DNA from: SXXH01 sp041165735
GTDB lineage: Bacteria; Planctomycetota; UBA1135; GCA-002686595
Assembly: GCA_046341775.1 (NCBI GenBank)
Contig: JBKDQQ010000054.1
Span: 1-54,520, forward strand
Direction: 5' to 3'
DNA length: 54,520 bases
Below the pieces are notes generated by a model. It searched no databases. It saw only the letters and a list, made by a program, of their open reading frames with translations, and was not told where the DNA came from. A program made the translations under genes and the position numbers. This document shows positions 1-8,429 of this stretch, in pieces (positions within the stretch are counted from its first letter, which is position 1; each line of letters opens with the position of its first letter).

Positions 1-213
1 GTCGATGCGCGCCACTCCCTCGGTGGGCGGCAGGATCGAGGCGAGCATGCGCAGCGTGGTCGTCTTGCCCGCGCCGTTCTGTCCGAGCAGGCCGAACACC
101 TCGCCCTGTCGCACGGCGAGGGCGACGCCGGGCACGGCCTCCACGCGGCCGCGCTTGGGATCGTGGTAGCTCTTCTTGAGGCCGATGGCCTCGATGGCGA
201 GTTGGGGATTCAT
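1..213 (-). CDS. ABC transporter ATP-binding protein, NatA-like (N-terminal fragment, runs off window)
   Basis: Only the first 71 codons lie in the window; the gene continues past position 1 on the minus strand. The Walker A loop GQNGAGKTTT is at residues 45-54, preceded by a short N-terminal strand region that begins MNPQLAIEAIGLKKSY. The family hydrolyses ATP in the cytoplasm to power an ABC-2 type exporter. The ATG at 211-213 lies 7 bp after the stop codon of the permease gene at 221-1486, so the two are almost certainly one operon with the permease first. Signature motif, Walker B and any C-terminal domain are outside the window, so the substrate cannot be judged. A NatA (sodium export) type assignment rests only on the pairing with a NatB-like permease. 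Confidence 0.85.
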   Translation of the reverse strand, partial: MNPQLAIEAIGLKKSYHDPKRGRVEAVPGVALAVRQGEVFGLLGQNGAGKTTTLRMLASILPPTEGVARID

Positions 214-220
214 GCTGACC

Positions 221-1486
221 TCAGGCGGCCTTCCCGCCGCGCGACGCGAACCACGGACGAGCGCCTTCCTCGCGCTGCAGGAACCAGGTCGCGCCGCGCA
301 CGGCGACCAAGGCCAGGACGAGCACGGATGCGGCGGCGATGGCGTACTCGAGCGGCGCCGCGCGACCCTTCAGCAGGTCGCGGAAGGCCAGCACCACGTT
401 GACGACCGGCACGCAGGCGAGCGCGGGGGTCAGCGCCAAGCCCGGGAGCGCGCCCGCCATCGCCGGCAGGTAGAAGAACAACTGCAACGGCCCGAGCGCG
501 GCCTGGCCTTCCTTGAACGTCTTGGCGCGCGAGGCGAAGACCATCATCGTCGCCGCGACGAAGAAGGCGAACAGCAAGGCCAGCGGAGCGATGGCCACGA
601 AGGCGGTCCACGGCACCTCGAACTGCAGTTGCGCGCCGCCGCCCTTGAGCATGCCCAGCAAGTGGCCCACAGACAGGCCCATCGCCAGCACGTTGAGCAA
701 GGTCGCCAGCATCGCCAGCGCCGCCACCGCGAGGATCTTGCCCTGCAGCACTGTCGAGCGCGTCACCGGCAGCAGCAGCGTCGTGTCGTGCGTGCCGCGC
801 TCGCGCTCGCCCGCCGTGGCGTCGATCGCCGGGTAGAAGGCGCCGGAGAGGGTCATCATCACCATCAGCATCGGCAGCAGGAAGCTGAGCAGGAACGCGG
901 CCTTGTCCTCCTGCGGAGCGAGGTCGCGCCGCGCCTCGACGACCAGCGCGTCGAGCGCGTCCGCCCCCAATCCGGCGTCGCGCGCGCCTGCCTGCCGCAG
1001 ATCCTCCGCCAGGCGCTCGAGTCGCGGCAGCAGCCGGCGCACGGCCAGTTCGCCCTTGCCACGGGTCGAGTCGTGCACGAGCAGCGCCCCTTCGGCTCGC
1101 GGGCCGCAGAGCACCGCGTCGGGGCCGTCTTCTTCCGCGAACCACGCGCGCGCCGCGTCCTCGCCGCCTTGGCGCGCCGCGAGCACCTCGACCGGTTCCA
1201 GCGGCCGCGCACCGGGAGTCGCGGCCGCGTTCGGCCCGCCGCGCATCGCATCCTCGAGGCGCTGCCGGTCGGCCGGCGCGAGATCGGCCGGCTCGACCAC
1301 GCCGACGCGCACCAGCGCGTGCTGCTCGCGTCCGCGCACGACGAGGAACACCTGCACCACCACGAACAGCAGCACCGGGTACAGCGCCAGCGGCAGCAGC
1401 ACCGCGTAGACCATCGTCATGCGGTCGCGCAACGACGACAACAGCTCGGCGTGCGCGATGCGCAGGCTGGCGGCGAGGGGGCTCAT
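221..1486 (-). CDS. ABC-2 type permease, NatB-like
   Basis: A 421-residue inner-membrane protein. It starts MSPLAASLRIAHAELLSSLR with a cytoplasmic amphipathic segment. One transmembrane helix follows at about residues 24-48, then a large extracytoplasmic domain of about 200 residues, then several helices in the C-terminal half. The cytoplasmic motif GERERGTHDTTLLLPVTR matches the conserved region of NatB/YhaP-type ABC-2 permeases that contacts the ATPase. The large domain between helix 1 and the rest is also typical. The open frame extends upstream to 1651, but the family start fits the ATG at 1484-1486. It is followed after 7 bp by its ATPase. Substrate is unknown; Na+ or a toxic compound is possible by family. 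Confidence 0.82.
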   Translation of the reverse strand: MSPLAASLRIAHAELLSSLRDRMTMVYAVLLPLALYPVLLFVVVQVFLVVRGREQHALVRVGVVEPADLAPADRQRLEDAMRGGPNAAATPGARPLEPVEVLAARQGGEDAARAWFAEEDGPDAVLCGPRAEGALLVHDSTRGKGELAVRRLLPRLERLAEDLRQAGARDAGLGADALDALVVEARRDLAPQEDKAAFLLSFLLPMLMVMMTLSGAFYPAIDATAGERERGTHDTTLLLPVTRSTVLQGKILAVAALAMLATLLNVLAMGLSVGHLLGMLKGGGAQLQFEVPWTAFVAIAPLALLFAFFVAATMMVFASRAKTFKEGQAALGPLQLFFYLPAMAGALPGLALTPALACVPVVNVVLAFRDLLKGRAAPLEYAIAAASVLVLALVAVRGATWFLQREEGARPWFASRGGKAA

Positions 1487-1601
1487 GCGGGGGCGCGCGC
1501 TTCGCCCGATCGGGCGGGGCGCGGAGAGGATACGGGCGCGGGCGCGACGGTTTCGAGCCAGCGAGTCGAATTCGCGCGCCCGATCCCGCCACGCGCACCC
1601 G

Positions 1602-2879
1602 TCAGGGCGCCTTCCAATCCACGGGCCATTCGCCAAAGTGGTCGGCTCCACCCTCGACCACGACGACGATGTCCTCGAGGCGCACGCCGTAGCGTCCCTC
1701 GCGGTACACGCCCGGCTCGTCGGAGAAGGTCATGCCGGGCTCCAGCACGACCTCGCTGCCGCCGTCGAAGTAGGGGTCCTCGTGCCCCTCGACGCCGATG
1801 CCATGGCCGAGCCGGTGGGTGAGCGCCTCGTAGCCTGCGCCGAACCCGGCGCGTTCGAGCACGGCGCGAGCGGCCGCGTCGACATCCTTGCAGCGCGCGC
1901 CCGGCTTGATCGCCGCGTAGGCCGCCTGCTGCGCGTCGCGCGTCGCCGACCATGCGCGCCGCGCCTCCTCCTCCGGCTCGCCCTCGACGCACCAGGTGCG
2001 CGTATGGTCGCTCTGGTACTCGAGCAGCGTCGCGCCCGTGTCGACGAGCAGCAAGTCGCCGCGCGCGATGGGGCGCGGCGAGTTGTCGCCGTGCGGCAGC
2101 GCCGCGCTCTCGCCCACGAGCGCCAGGCACCACGAGCCCTTCATCGACAGCGCGGCGTGAGCCGCCGCCATGCGCGCCGCCACTTCGTCGCCGTCGATCC
2201 CCGGCTCGAGGGTCGCGGCCACGGCCGACAGGGCGAGCTGCGTCAACTCGTTCGCGCGCCGCAGCAGCGCCAACTCGTGCGCGTCCTTCCTGGCGCGCAG
2301 GTCGACGAGCCACAGGTCGCCCAGCGCGATGCGGCCGTTCCACTCGCGCGCGAGGCGGCCGACGTGCACGTGGCGCACGGCGTTCTCCACGAGGAGCGTG
2401 GCGACGCGGCGTCGCTCCAGTTCCGCCGCCAGCGGCCGCGATGGATGCTCGTGCTCCTGCCACGCGACGATCTCGCCGCCGCACTCGGCGATCTTGCCGC
2501 GCACGCGCGAGGCCTCGAAGGCCGGGCAGATCCACGCGTGCGAACCGTCGGCCAGCAGCAGCAGCGCGAAGAGTCGTTCGCTGCGCCCGAACGAGACCCC
2601 GGTCAACCACGCCATCGTCGCGCCGGGCTCCACGAGCACCGCGTCCGCGCCATGCGCCGCCAACAGTCGTGCCGCGCGCGCGCGGCGCTGCGCCCGCTCG
2701 GCCGCCGAGATGGGCGACTGGCCGTGCGCCACGCGCTCGAGGTGCGCGAAGAGCTCCGCGCGCGCGGCTCCCTGGTCCGCGGCGCGCGCGGGATCCTCCT
2801 TCCTGCCCACGGCGCCGCAGGCGGCGGCGGTGGTGGCGGAGGCGATGAGCAAGGCGCGACGGTCGAGGTGCATGGCCAT
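1602..2879 (-). CDS. Exported M24-family metallopeptidase (Xaa-Pro aminopeptidase type)
   Basis: About 425 residues. The N-terminus contains a twin-arginine-like DRR followed by a hydrophobic stretch and Ala-Ala-Ala-Cys-Gly, suggesting Tat export and possibly lipidation. The C-terminal two thirds is a pita-bread M24 domain: an Asp pair within LLLVDTGATLLEYQSDHTRT, His in HRLGHGIGVEGHEDP, Glu in SDEPGVY and Glu in VRLEDIVVV, the five dimetal ligands. The N-terminal part resembles the creatinase/AMP_N domain. The family removes N-terminal residues next to proline or splits related dipeptides. The start at 2877-2879 is chosen over 2871-2873 because a TACGCT -10-like box lies exactly 6 nt upstream. 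Divergent from lepB with 95 bp between. It is distinct from the second, unexported M24 enzyme at 43144-44505. Confidence 0.85.
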   Translation of the reverse strand: MAMHLDRRALLIASATTAAACGAVGRKEDPARAADQGAARAELFAHLERVAHGQSPISAAERAQRRARAARLLAAHGADAVLVEPGATMAWLTGVSFGRSERLFALLLLADGSHAWICPAFEASRVRGKIAECGGEIVAWQEHEHPSRPLAAELERRRVATLLVENAVRHVHVGRLAREWNGRIALGDLWLVDLRARKDAHELALLRRANELTQLALSAVAATLEPGIDGDEVAARMAAAHAALSMKGSWCLALVGESAALPHGDNSPRPIARGDLLLVDTGATLLEYQSDHTRTWCVEGEPEEEARRAWSATRDAQQAAYAAIKPGARCKDVDAAARAVLERAGFGAGYEALTHRLGHGIGVEGHEDPYFDGGSEVVLEPGMTFSDEPGVYREGRYGVRLEDIVVVVEGGADHFGEWPVDWKAP

Positions 2880-2885
2880 GGGGCC

Positions 2886-2891
2886 AGCGTA
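2886..2891 (-). promoter_or_regulatory. -10-like box of M24 peptidase gene (leaderless spacing)
   Basis: TACGCT on the minus strand, separated by 6 nt from the ATG at 2879. No -35 consensus and no Shine-Dalgarno sequence is seen. The spacing would place the transcription start at or next to the start codon. Confidence 0.4.
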
Positions 2892-2974
2892 GCCGCGCGC
2901 CACTTCGGCGGCCAAGGCGGCGACTCGCGCAAAATCTCGCGTGATTTCTTCAATTTCGCATTTGTGGGACTCCG

Positions 2975-3544
2975 ATGCACCCCGCCATGGAACCGCGACC
3001 GGCGGAAGGACTTGCGGAGCGGCGGCTGGATTCGCCCAAGTCGGGCGGCACCTTCGGCGCCCTGTGGACGGGGACAAAGATCGGCGCCCTGTGCGTGGCG
3101 CTGTACGCGTCCTTGTTCCACGTCTCCATCGTGCGCGGAGGATCGATGGCCCCGGGCATCCACGATGGCGATCGCATCCTCGTCGACCAGCTCAGCCCGG
3201 TCCTGGGTTCGGTCGCGCGCGGCGACATCGTGATCCTGCGGTGCCCGCTCGATCCGCGCTACGACTACATCAAGCGCGTGGTCGCGCTGCCCGGCGAGAC
3301 CGTGGAGGTGCGCCACGGGCGCGTGTGGATCGACGGCCTCGAACTCGACGAGCCGTACGTCGAGCGCCAGGACCCGCGCAGCGCGCTGCGCATGGTCGTG
3401 CCGGACGACTCGTACTTCGTCATGGGCGACAACCGCCGCCACTCCTCGGACAGCCGCGAGTTCGGCGTGGTCGCCGGCGAGCAGTTGCTCGGGGTCGTGG
3501 GGGTGCGCCTGTGGCCGTTGGAGCGCGCCGGCGCGCTGCCTTGA
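2975..3544 (+). CDS. lepB: Signal peptidase I
   Basis: A 189-residue type I signal peptidase that cleaves signal peptides on the outer face of the inner membrane. One transmembrane helix is at about residues 35-52. The catalytic Ser57 lies in box B (RGGSMAPGI). The general base Lys100 lies in box D (YIKRVVALPGE). Box E is GDNRRHSSDSREFG at residues 151-164. The protein is at the short end for the family, like Gram-positive or accessory LepB enzymes, with one rather than two transmembrane segments. The start may be the ATG at 2975 or the one at 2987; I use the first. The SDR gene starts 35 bp downstream but has its own -10-like box. Confidence 0.93.
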   Translation: MHPAMEPRPAEGLAERRLDSPKSGGTFGALWTGTKIGALCVALYASLFHVSIVRGGSMAPGIHDGDRILVDQLSPVLGSVARGDIVILRCPLDPRYDYIKRVVALPGETVEVRHGRVWIDGLELDEPYVERQDPRSALRMVVPDDSYFVMGDNRRHSSDSREFGVVAGEQLLGVVGVRLWPLERAGALP

Positions 3545-3567
3545 GGGCGGTGGTCCCCGGCCTCCGC

Positions 3568-3573
3568 TAGGAT
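3568..3573 (+). promoter_or_regulatory. -10-like box of SDR gene (leaderless spacing)
   Basis: TAGGAT, 6 nt before the ATG at 3580. The same hexamer at the same distance precedes the gene at 32925. No Shine-Dalgarno sequence is present. Confidence 0.45.
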
Positions 3574-3579
3574 GGCGGC

Positions 3580-4302
3580 ATGGCCTCCGGACCGGTCGTC
3601 CTCGTCGTGGGTGCGTCGCGCGGCATCGGCGCCGCCTGCGTCGCCGAGTTCACGCGCCTCGGAGCCCGCGTCCACGGCACTTGGCGCAGCGACGGCTCCA
3701 ATGCCGAGCGCTTGCAGTCGCTGCTCGGCGCGCGCGCCTGGCGCTGCGACCTCGCCAAGCCGCAGGACGCGCCGGCGGTGGTCGAAGGCGTCGTGGCCGC
3801 CGAGGGTCGGCTCGATGCGCTGGTCGTGGCGGCCGGCGACTACTTGCCCGGGACCTTGGAGGACCACGGCAGCGGGCGCATTGAGGCGCAGCTCGCCGCG
3901 CAGGTGGTCGGTCCCGCGCGCGTCTTCGAGGCCGCGCGCCCGCACGTGAGGGCCTCGCGCGGCGCGGTCGTCTTCTTCGGCGTGGCTGGACTCGACGGAC
4001 TGCGTGGACGACGCCGCAGCGCGGCCTACTGCGCGGCGAAGAGCGCCTTGCTCGTGCTGGTCCGATCCTGGTCGCTCGAGGAGGCGGCGCATGGAGTGCG
4101 CGTGAACATGGTCTCGCCCGGCGTGGTGCCGCATCCCGACGCGGACCAGGAGACCTTGGATCCGGCCATCCTCGCCAAGGTCCCGTTGCCCGGCGCGACC
4201 ACGCCGGGAGACCTCGCCAACGCGGTGCGCTGGTTGTGCTCCGCCGAGGCGCGCCATGTCACGGGGGTCGACCTGCCCGTGGCCGGCGGCTTCGCACTCT
4301 AG
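3580..4302 (+). CDS. SDR-family NAD(P)-dependent oxidoreductase
   Basis: A 240-residue classical-size short-chain dehydrogenase. The nucleotide-binding motif GASRGIG is at residues 11-17, the active-site Tyr150 and Lys154 are in YCAAK, and the C-terminal region (RVNMVSPGVV, then VTGVDLPVAGGFAL) is typical of FabG-like proteins. The catalytic Ser normally found about 13 residues before Tyr is missing: that strand reads VVFFGVAG, with no Ser or Thr. The enzyme may therefore have altered chemistry or a structural role. Arg37 after the second strand (TWRSDG) hints at NADPH preference, as in FabG, but this is inference. It sits between lepB and a GGDEF protein, and the context does not reveal a substrate. 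Confidence 0.88.
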   Translation: MASGPVVLVVGASRGIGAACVAEFTRLGARVHGTWRSDGSNAERLQSLLGARAWRCDLAKPQDAPAVVEGVVAAEGRLDALVVAAGDYLPGTLEDHGSGRIEAQLAAQVVGPARVFEAARPHVRASRGAVVFFGVAGLDGLRGRRRSAAYCAAKSALLVLVRSWSLEEAAHGVRVNMVSPGVVPHPDADQETLDPAILAKVPLPGATTPGDLANAVRWLCSAEARHVTGVDLPVAGGFAL

Positions 4303-4487
4303 GCCGCGCAGGCTCCGGTCGCGATCCGGAACTTCCTTCCAAGCGCGCGGACGGCAGGGCGGGAACGCGCCTCAAGGGCGCCTGCTCGACCTGCCGATGC
4401 ACTGGCGTCGGCGCACATCCCCAAGGTCTTGCCGCGCGCGAGGTTGACTCGCGCGCGCGCGGTCCTGACCATGGCGCCGCGACGAAC

Positions 4488-5381
4488 ATGGTCGACTACG
4501 GTGCGGTGCGCTTCGAGGGCGACGACGGTGGGCTCTTCGGGCCCGCCGAGATCGAGCATTTCCTGCGCACGGAGCACGAGCGGGCGCGGCGCTACAAGTA
4601 CCCGGTGGTCTGCAGCGTGCTGGCCATCGACCGCCTCGACCAGTTGCAGGATCTCTACGGCTACGAGGCGCGCGAGACCATCGTCAAGAGCGTCGTGCGC
4701 GTCGTGCGCGCGGCCATGCGCGACTCCGACCTGCTCGGCCGCCTGGCGGGCGACCGCCTGCTCGTGCTGTGGTCGCACACGAACAAGGAGACGGGCGCGC
4801 TGCTCGCCAAGCGCCTGCTGGCGGCCGTCAAGCGCCAGTCGTTCGACCTCGACGGGCGCATGCTGAAGGTGACCGCCTCGGTGGGCGTGTCGCACAACGG
4901 CGCGGAGGACGCGCATTCGTTCGACACGCTCGTCGCCGTCGCGGAGGAGGGCCTGCTCGTGGCGCAGAAGGCCGGTGGCGACCGCCACGTCGAGACCGAG
5001 CTGTACCGGCTGCACGAAGCGCGTCGACGCGGCGCCGAGGCGGTGCCCGCGCCCATGCCGGCCGCGCCGGTCGCGTCCGCGCCGGCTCCGCGCGCCAGGC
5101 CGAGCTTGTCCGACGAACTCGTCGAGCGCGACCTGAAGATCGAACTGCTCGAGCGTCGCGTGGCGAAGTTGATGGCCATGCTCGACGTCTCCGAGGAGGA
5201 GTTGCGCCGCGTGCGTTCCGCGCGCCAGGTGGACGTGGGCGTGCCTTCGATCTACCGCGAGGTGCAAGGGCTCTCCGCCGACGCGGCGCAGCACGAGCGC
5301 AAGCGCGAGATGATGCGATCGATCTTCGAAGCCAACCTCGCCTTGCGCGCCAAGGCCAAGGAAGGCGACGCGGGCGCCTGA
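4488..5381 (+). CDS. Degenerate GGDEF-domain protein with C-terminal coiled coil
   Basis: A 297-residue soluble protein. Residues 35-170 have the GGDEF fold pattern: a YKYPVVCSVLAIDRLDQLQDLYGYEAR segment corresponds to the first metal site and the substrate-binding helix, and VTASVGVSH is the conserved late strand. The signature is AGDRL (residues 87-91) instead of GGDEF, so diguanylate cyclase activity is very unlikely. An Ala/Pro-rich linker (about 185-205) leads to a charged helical segment (about 207-240) likely to form a coiled coil, then another helix. The ATG at 4488 is chosen because the homologous region begins there, although the frame is open upstream. A weak TTGACT-N17-GACCAT promoter lies at 4444-4472. 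The MamK-like actin gene starts 84 bp downstream on the same strand; a partnership is inference. Confidence 0.82.
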   Translation: MVDYGAVRFEGDDGGLFGPAEIEHFLRTEHERARRYKYPVVCSVLAIDRLDQLQDLYGYEARETIVKSVVRVVRAAMRDSDLLGRLAGDRLLVLWSHTNKETGALLAKRLLAAVKRQSFDLDGRMLKVTASVGVSHNGAEDAHSFDTLVAVAEEGLLVAQKAGGDRHVETELYRLHEARRRGAEAVPAPMPAAPVASAPAPRARPSLSDELVERDLKIELLERRVAKLMAMLDVSEEELRRVRSARQVDVGVPSIYREVQGLSADAAQHERKREMMRSIFEANLALRAKAKEGDAGA

Positions 5382-5415
5382 GCCCCTCCGCGTCCGCGCC
5401 GCGGACGGCGATTGC

Positions 5416-5421
5416 TAGACT
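5416..5421 (+). promoter_or_regulatory. -10-like box upstream of MamK-like gene
   Basis: TAGACT in an otherwise GC-rich stretch, 44 nt before the ATG at 5466. The same hexamer occurs upstream of rpsB at 35236. No convincing -35 is seen. It would allow the actin gene to be transcribed separately from the GGDEF gene. Confidence 0.35.
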
Positions 5422-5465
5422 TCCACCACCCTTACCACACGGCTCCGAGCAACCACCATTCCGCC

Positions 5466-6503
5466 ATGACCACCCCCGACGCGAAGGACAAGGGCGTCCT
5501 CTACCTGGGCATCGACCTCGGCACTTCAAGGACCTCGGTGGCCGCCAGCAACGGCGTGCGCGAGACCGTCGCCTCCTACGTTGGCTACGCCAAGGATCCG
5601 GTGGCGTTGAAGAAGCTGGGCAAGGAGACGCTCTACGGCGACGAGGCCATCGCCAATCGCCTCTCGCTCAAGCTCTATCGCCCGTTGGCGCACGGCGTGA
5701 TCCAGGCCGACTCCGATCCGGAGGGCAACATGCGCGCGGCCACCGACCTCATCAAGGAGATCATCCGGCGCGCGCGGCCCAAGGCGGACGAGCTGGTCTA
5801 CGCCGTGATCGGCGCCCCGGCCCAGGCCTCGATCAAGAACAAGCAGGCGATCCTCGACGCGGCCCGTTCGACGGTGAACTCCGTCATGTTGTGCTCGGAG
5901 CCCTTCTCGGTGGCGTACGGCCTGGACATGCTCGACGACGTGCTCGTCGTCGACATCGGCGCCGGCACCACCGACATGTGCCGCATGCACGGCACGATGC
6001 CCGAGGACTCCGACCAGATCACCAACACCTACGCCGGCGACCACGTCGATTCCAGGCTCGCGGAGCTGATCAAGTCCACCTGCCAGGGCGCGGACTTCTC
6101 GAAGGAGATGGTCAAGGCGATCAAGGAGAAGCACGCTTCCGTGTTCGACGAGATGCCGCGCGCGCTGGTCAAGCTGCCCGTCATGGGCAAGCCGACCGAG
6201 TTCGACATCACCGAGCAGGTCAAGGCCGCCTGCCGCAGCATCGTTCCGCCCATCGTCGACGGCATCCAGCAACTCGTGGCCAGCTTCGATCCCGAGTTCC
6301 AGGAGCGGCTCAAGGGCCGCGTGCTGCTCGCCGGCGGCGGCAGCCAGATCAAGGGGCTCGACCACGAGGTCGAGCGGCAGATGCACGAGCGCCTCGGCTC
6401 CGGCCGGGTGATCCGCATCGAGGAGCCCGTGTACGGCGGCGCCAATGGCGCGCTCAAGCTGGCGCACGACATGCCGGCCGAGTACTGGGAGCAGCTCAAG
6501 TAG
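5466..6503 (+). CDS. MamK-family actin-like filament protein
   Basis: A 345-residue actin/HSP70-superfamily ATPase of cytosolic filament-forming type. Phosphate-1 loop LGIDLGTSRTSVAAS is at residues 14-28, the connect-1 region VIGAPAQASIKNKQ at 114-127, phosphate-2 VVDIGAGTTDMCRM at 161-174, and the adenosine motif LLAGGGSQIKGLD at 287-299. From memory of MamK of Magnetospirillum, the order and wording match closely: the VGYPKD/GDEA block near residues 39-61, the SEPF.VAYGLD block at 144-154, and the ending PAEYWEQLK, where MamK has a PPQYW ending. It lacks features specific to MreB, ParM or FtsA. MamK forms ATP-dynamic filaments that position magnetosomes, but no magnetosome genes are seen here, so it probably positions something else. 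The start is the ATG at 5466, close to the usual length of about 347. Its upstream neighbour is a degenerate GGDEF protein. Confidence 0.88.
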   Translation: MTTPDAKDKGVLYLGIDLGTSRTSVAASNGVRETVASYVGYAKDPVALKKLGKETLYGDEAIANRLSLKLYRPLAHGVIQADSDPEGNMRAATDLIKEIIRRARPKADELVYAVIGAPAQASIKNKQAILDAARSTVNSVMLCSEPFSVAYGLDMLDDVLVVDIGAGTTDMCRMHGTMPEDSDQITNTYAGDHVDSRLAELIKSTCQGADFSKEMVKAIKEKHASVFDEMPRALVKLPVMGKPTEFDITEQVKAACRSIVPPIVDGIQQLVASFDPEFQERLKGRVLLAGGGSQIKGLDHEVERQMHERLGSGRVIRIEEPVYGGANGALKLAHDMPAEYWEQLK

Positions 6504-6538
6504 TCCCGCGGCGCGTCGGCGCCGGCGGCAGGAACGGT

Positions 6539-6572
6539 CGGCCCCGCCGGATCGGACGATCCGGCGGGGCCG
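6539..6572. terminator. Perfect 16-bp hairpin between convergent genes
   Basis: Arms 6539-6554 and 6557-6572 are perfectly complementary; the real loop is larger because the two central pairs cannot close. The hairpin lies 35 bp after the MamK-like stop and 60 bp before the end of the convergent toroid gene. It could stop transcription in either direction. There is no U-tract, only ATTGTCAAGTATT downstream on the plus strand. Confidence 0.7.
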
Positions 6573-6632
6573 ATTGTCAAGTATTCCGGACGAGGCTCGC
6601 GTCGCGCGCCTGCTTGCACGCCTTCGTCCGCG

Positions 6633-8429
6633 CTACTGGCCGCGCACGCAACTGCCCAGCGCCAGGAGCGCGTAGCTCGTGGCGAGGATCGGGTTGCCCT
6701 CGTACCAGCGCGGGGAGTTCTCGTTCAGCCACGAGCCGTCGTCCTTCCGCTGGATGGCGACGAGGCGTCCGGCTAGGTCCTTGCGCCACGAGCGCGACTC
6801 GCCGCGCGCGTCGACGATGTTCGCCTCGCCCGCCACCTCGAGCGTGCGCGCCATCGTCGAGAAGTAGTAGAAGAGGCCTTGGAACGCCGCCGAGGGATCC
6901 TCCGCGGCCTCGAAGCCGGGATTGACGTCGAGCGTGTAGTTGCGCCGCAGCCATTCGGATGCCGCCTTGACGCGCGGGTCGTCCTTCGGAACTCCGGCGA
7001 AGATGTAGCTCTTCAGGAGCGCGTAGGTCATCGACCCGTAGCTGCGCGGGATCTTGCGTCCGCCCTCGAGCTCGATGTAGCCGGCCATGCTCTGGCCCGG
7101 CGCGTAGGCGGAACCGCCGTCGTCCCCCGAGACGACCACCTTGCCGCCTTCGGGGATCCTCACGTCGTTGCGTTCCGAGCGGTTCTGGCAACGCTCCAGG
7201 AAGCGCAAGCTGCGCCGGAACGCCTCGTGGTCCTTGTCGAGTCCCGAGACCGACAAGGCCTCGAGCGCCATCTGGAGGTTCGACAAGTCCGGGCGTTCCG
7301 ACGAGCCGTAGCCGATGCCGCCGTAGTAGGGATGGTCCTCGGCGTAGTCGTCCTCGGGACCCAGTTGCAGCGCCACGAGCCAATCGCGAGCGCGCAGGAG
7401 CGCGGCGCGGTGGGACTCGCGCCCATCGGCCGCGAGCGCCATCACCGCCGCCGACGTGACGTAGTTGGCGACCTTGCCCTGGTGGATCGATCCATCGGGT
7501 TGCTGGAGGGAGACGAGCCAGGCGAGGCCGGCGTCGATCGTCGCCTGCACGCGCGGCTCGCGCGGCATCGGCGTCGCGAGCAGCGCGCCCAGCGCCATGG
7601 CGGTGATGCCCGCGTCGGGCTTGCCGGGCTCGCCCCACTTGCCTTCGTTGGCGATGGAGACGAGGAAGCGCGCACCTCCGGCCAAGGCGTCGAGCGCGGC
7701 TTGCTTGTCGGCCGGTTCGAAGGCGGCCAGCGGCTTGGCTCCCTTGGGGCCGGCGGCCGCCGGCTTGAGCACGGGGGCGGCGCGCACGAGCAGCACCGCC
7801 GCCTCCGCCGTGGCGCGCGCGGACCCGTCCCAGGAACCGTCGCTCCTGCGCTTGGAGAGCAGGTCGGTCGCGAGCTTGCGCACCGCCGCGCGCGACTCCG
7901 GCAGCGGTTGGTCGCCCCACGGCTCGGCCGACGACGCCTCGCCCAGGTGCTTGAGCGCCGCGCCCAAGGCGGCCTTGTTGGACTCGCTCGCGTGCAGCGT
8001 CAACGCCGCCGCCGCGAGGCGCGTCTGGCGCGTGCGATCCGCGCCGCTCGCGCCGGCGTCGGCGATCGATCCGTCCGGCGCCTGCCGCGCGACGAGGTAG
8101 TCGAGCGCGCGCTGCACGAACGGCCCGTCGATCGCCTGGTACTTGCGCGGGGACTCGCGCAGCGCGCGCAGCGCCAGCGCCGTGGTCGCCACGTCGGGCC
8201 CGTAGCCGCCGCTGTCGCGATCCTGCGCGTAGCGCAACCAGCGCAGCGCCTTGTCGATGTCCGGACCGAGGTCGAGCGTCGAGTCGACGCCCGCTTGCAC
8301 GGCCCCGGTCGCGGCCGGCCCCGTCGTCGTCGCGGGCGGAACCGCGGGCTGCGACCCTTGGTTGGAACGGGCCGTGGTCGCGAGGCAGGCGAGGAAGGCG
8401 ATCCCGCAGAGGTGGCGAAGGTTCGTCAT
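6633..8429 (-). CDS. Exported alpha/alpha-toroid protein with prenyltransferase/squalene-oxidase repeats
   Basis: A 598-residue protein with a signal peptide (residues 1-22, ending in TTARS) and a Pro/Ala/Thr-rich linker. It then has repeated helical units carrying Q-x-P-D-G-S type motifs (QAPDGSIAD, QQPDGSIHQG, QRKDDGSWLN, DRDSGGYGPD). These are the QW-like repeats of the squalene cyclase / prenyltransferase beta-subunit toroid. No DXDD protonation motif of terpene cyclases is visible. Together with the signal peptide, this argues against a hopene cyclase and for a periplasmic binding or complement-C3-like toroid. The start at 8427-8429 gives the signal peptide directly; a TAGATC box lies 7 nt upstream. 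Similar proteins are common and uncharacterised in planctomycetes. Function unknown. Confidence 0.83.
   Translation of the reverse strand: MTNLRHLCGIAFLACLATTARSNQGSQPAVPPATTTGPAATGAVQAGVDSTLDLGPDIDKALRWLRYAQDRDSGGYGPDVATTALALRALRESPRKYQAIDGPFVQRALDYLVARQAPDGSIADAGASGADRTRQTRLAAAALTLHASESNKAALGAALKHLGEASSAEPWGDQPLPESRAAVRKLATDLLSKRRSDGSWDGSARATAEAAVLLVRAAPVLKPAAAGPKGAKPLAAFEPADKQAALDALAGGARFLVSIANEGKWGEPGKPDAGITAMALGALLATPMPREPRVQATIDAGLAWLVSLQQPDGSIHQGKVANYVTSAAVMALAADGRESHRAALLRARDWLVALQLGPEDDYAEDHPYYGGIGYGSSERPDLSNLQMALEALSVSGLDKDHEAFRRSLRFLERCQNRSERNDVRIPEGGKVVVSGDDGGSAYAPGQSMAGYIELEGGRKIPRSYGSMTYALLKSYIFAGVPKDDPRVKAASEWLRRNYTLDVNPGFEAAEDPSAAFQGLFYYFSTMARTLEVAGEANIVDARGESRSWRKDLAGRLVAIQRKDDGSWLNENSPRWYEGNPILATSYALLALGSCVRGQ

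Noticed and set aside
5466..6503. MreB, ParM or FtsA as the identity of the actin-like gene
   Set aside because: The segments around VGYAKDP, GDEA, SEPFSVAYGLD and the YWEQLK ending fit MamK. MreB-specific membrane-insertion segments and FtsA domain 1C are absent, and no mre, par or fts genes flank it.
6633..8429. Squalene-hopene or other terpene cyclase
   Set aside because: There is a signal peptide and no DXDD motif. The toroid repeats alone also occur in non-enzymatic secreted proteins.
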